Source: Selenomonas sp.
GTDB lineage: Bacteria > Bacillota_C > Negativicutes > Selenomonadales > Selenomonadaceae
DNA: 6,773 bases
Assembly (NCBI RefSeq): GCF_024693525.1
Contig: NZ_JAILKR010000008.1
Location: forward strand, 1 to 6,773
Reading direction: 5' to 3'
Shown here one piece after another: positions 5,899-6,773 of this stretch; the stretch's first letter is position 1, and each line of letters starts with the position of its first letter. A model generated the notes under the pieces. It saw only the letters and a program-made list of their open reading frames with translations, had not been told where the DNA came from and did no database searches. A program made the position numbers and the translations under genes.

Positions 5899-6024
5899 AT
5901 GATGAGAGCAATGATTCTATGTTTTGCACTCGCTTTTGTTGGTGTGTTTGTATTTCTAGGGATTCACTATGCCAATGAAGTCGGCAGCGAAATAATGAAC
6001 ACCCTAAAAAAGCTATTCGGCTAA
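5899..6024 (+). CDS. 41-residue small membrane protein of unknown function
   Basis: A short gene starting ATG-ATG at 5899. The peptide begins MMRAMILCFALAFVGVFVFL, so residues 4-21 form one hydrophobic membrane segment. A polar, acidic stretch follows (HYANEVGSE), then an amphipathic basic end (IMNTLKKLFG). It ends with tandem stops TAA TAG, and a CGGCT-AAT-AGCCG hairpin (6018-6030) covers them. The ribosome binding site GGGGG is about 12 bases upstream, longer than ideal; the second ATG would make it longer still. The gene lies between tRNA-Ser and an SPFH-family gene, 27 bases before the latter. I do not recognise the family. The membrane segment, its sense orientation and tight spacing argue for a real gene, perhaps a partner of the SPFH protein. 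Confidence 0.65.
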   Translation: MMRAMILCFALAFVGVFVFLGIHYANEVGSEIMNTLKKLFG

Positions 6025-6051
6025 TAGCCGGGAAAGAGGAGGAATTTTATT

Positions 6052-6773
6052 TTGGAAAACAAAGGTCTTGGTCTGGCAGGTATTTTGACAGGCATGGCTC
6101 TGTTTGCTGTCGTTGCGTTTCTTTGCGTAACACGCATCGGCCCGGGCTATGCAGGTGTTGTTTACAACATGGACGGCGGCATTGAAAATGAAACGCTTGG
6201 TCAGGGTTTCCACATGGTAGCACCGTGGAAACACGTATCTGAGTATCTCATCTCTACGGAATCCGTGTATTACACGAAAACCTCTGTAGATGGTGATGAC
6301 AATGATAAGAAGACCGACAAGTCTGTAAATGTAAACACCAAAGACGGTAAACAGGTAAATGTGAGCGTTACTTACGCATATCACATGGATCCGGAAAAAC
6401 TTCCGACCGTTTTTGCTAAGTTCCGCGGCCAGGACATTAAATCGATTGAGTCAGGGTACATGAAAAATGCCATGTACGAGGCCTTGAATAATGTTACCTC
6501 CCAGTATTCCTTGATGGAATTGGTAGGTGACAAGAGACCTGAGATCAATCAGAAGATTTTCGAAACTTTTAAATCCGACCTTGAGGAATGCGGTATCGTT
6601 ATCGAAACCTTTAACCTTAGCGACGTCGTTCCCGACGAAGCAACGGCTACGGCTATTCAGAACGTAGTTAATGCCCAGAATGAGCTCCAGAAAGCCCGCA
6701 TCGAAAAGGCACAGGCCGAAGTAGAAGCTGAAAAAGCTCGTGTAGCCGCAAAAGGTAAGGCGGATGCAGCATT
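6052..6773 (+). CDS. SPFH/prohibitin-family membrane protein (5' part, runs off the right edge)
   Basis: The first 240 residues are present. Residues 7-27 are a single membrane anchor. The SPFH (band 7) domain follows at about 30-195, opening with RIGPGYAGVVYNMDGGIENE and the typical G50-x-G-F-H-M-V-A-P-W block. It ends with DVVPDEATATAIQNVVNAQNE (191-211), and from there an Ala/Glu/Lys-rich coiled coil runs to the edge. Family members (prohibitins, HflK/HflC, QmcA) form large ring or cage oligomers on the membrane, often controlling FtsH protease or membrane domains. The start is TTG at 6052, set by AGGAGG 9-10 bases upstream; no ATG lies nearby before the membrane segment. Residues 79-92 (VDGDDNDKKTDKSV) form a charged insert. 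The gene is probably cotranscribed with the small membrane protein, and perhaps the tRNA. Confidence 0.9.
   Translation, partial: MENKGLGLAGILTGMALFAVVAFLCVTRIGPGYAGVVYNMDGGIENETLGQGFHMVAPWKHVSEYLISTESVYYTKTSVDGDDNDKKTDKSVNVNTKDGKQVNVSVTYAYHMDPEKLPTVFAKFRGQDIKSIESGYMKNAMYEALNNVTSQYSLMELVGDKRPEINQKIFETFKSDLEECGIVIETFNLSDVVPDEATATAIQNVVNAQNELQKARIEKAQAEVEAEKARVAAKGKADAA

Noticed and set aside
5739..5978. A 79-codon plus-strand frame running through tRNA-Ser
   Set aside because: It crosses the promoter, the tRNA and the start of the small membrane gene in another frame, and has no supporting features.
6013..6384. A 123-codon minus-strand frame opposite the SPFH gene
   Set aside because: Antisense shadow; the SPFH domain on the plus strand is clear.

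Overview
This window looks like a chromosomal segment from an anaerobic Firmicute with roughly balanced base composition, most likely a Negativicute of the Selenomonas type. The grounds are strong GGAGG ribosome binding sites, a two-subunit class I (iron-sulfur) fumarase, a Clostridia/Negativicute-style glutamate racemase, and the order murI - thioesterase - rph - rdgB - phosphodiesterase. The genus is inferred from protein style, not from a marker gene.

Left part, minus strand (1-1071): the end of a fumarase operon. The beta-subunit gene runs off the left edge and the complete alpha-subunit gene precedes it. The alpha gene probably starts at a TTG (941), not at the upstream ATG (956), because that ATG overlaps the Shine-Dalgarno sequence. 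A good sigma-70/A-type promoter (987-1015) lies upstream, with three copies of a GTAAAWAGTG half-site behind it (1021-1071). The 942-1216 gap is AT-rich and holds no gene.

Middle part, minus strand (1217-5667): seven closely packed genes, probably read from one promoter near 5717-5745. In transcription order they are murI (glutamate racemase), a YbgC-type acyl-CoA thioesterase, a membrane-anchored protein of unknown function, a CofE-like (F420-0 gamma-glutamyl ligase family) protein, rph (RNase PH), rdgB (ITP/XTP pyrophosphatase) and a YfcE/MJ0936-type metallophosphodiesterase. A hairpin with a short U-run sits between the CofE-like gene and rph and may partly separate the last three genes from the first four. 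The cargo is mostly housekeeping: D-glutamate for peptidoglycan, tRNA 3'-end trimming, and removal of non-canonical purine nucleotides.

Right part, plus strand (5739-6773): a near-consensus promoter drives tRNA-Ser(UGA). Twenty-six bases after the tRNA CCA lies a 41-residue membrane peptide gene, followed by a TTG-started SPFH/prohibitin-family gene that runs off the right edge. No terminator is visible between the tRNA and these genes, so they may share one transcript. The murI promoter and the tRNA promoter are divergent and use overlapping -35 hexamers, so one polymerase should exclude the other.

No mobile element, CRISPR array, integrase or attachment site was seen. Most of the window is ordinary core genome. 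The points most worth a second look are the shared -35 element, the tRNA - micropeptide - SPFH arrangement, the fumarase upstream repeats, and the CofE-like orphan beside an unknown membrane protein.
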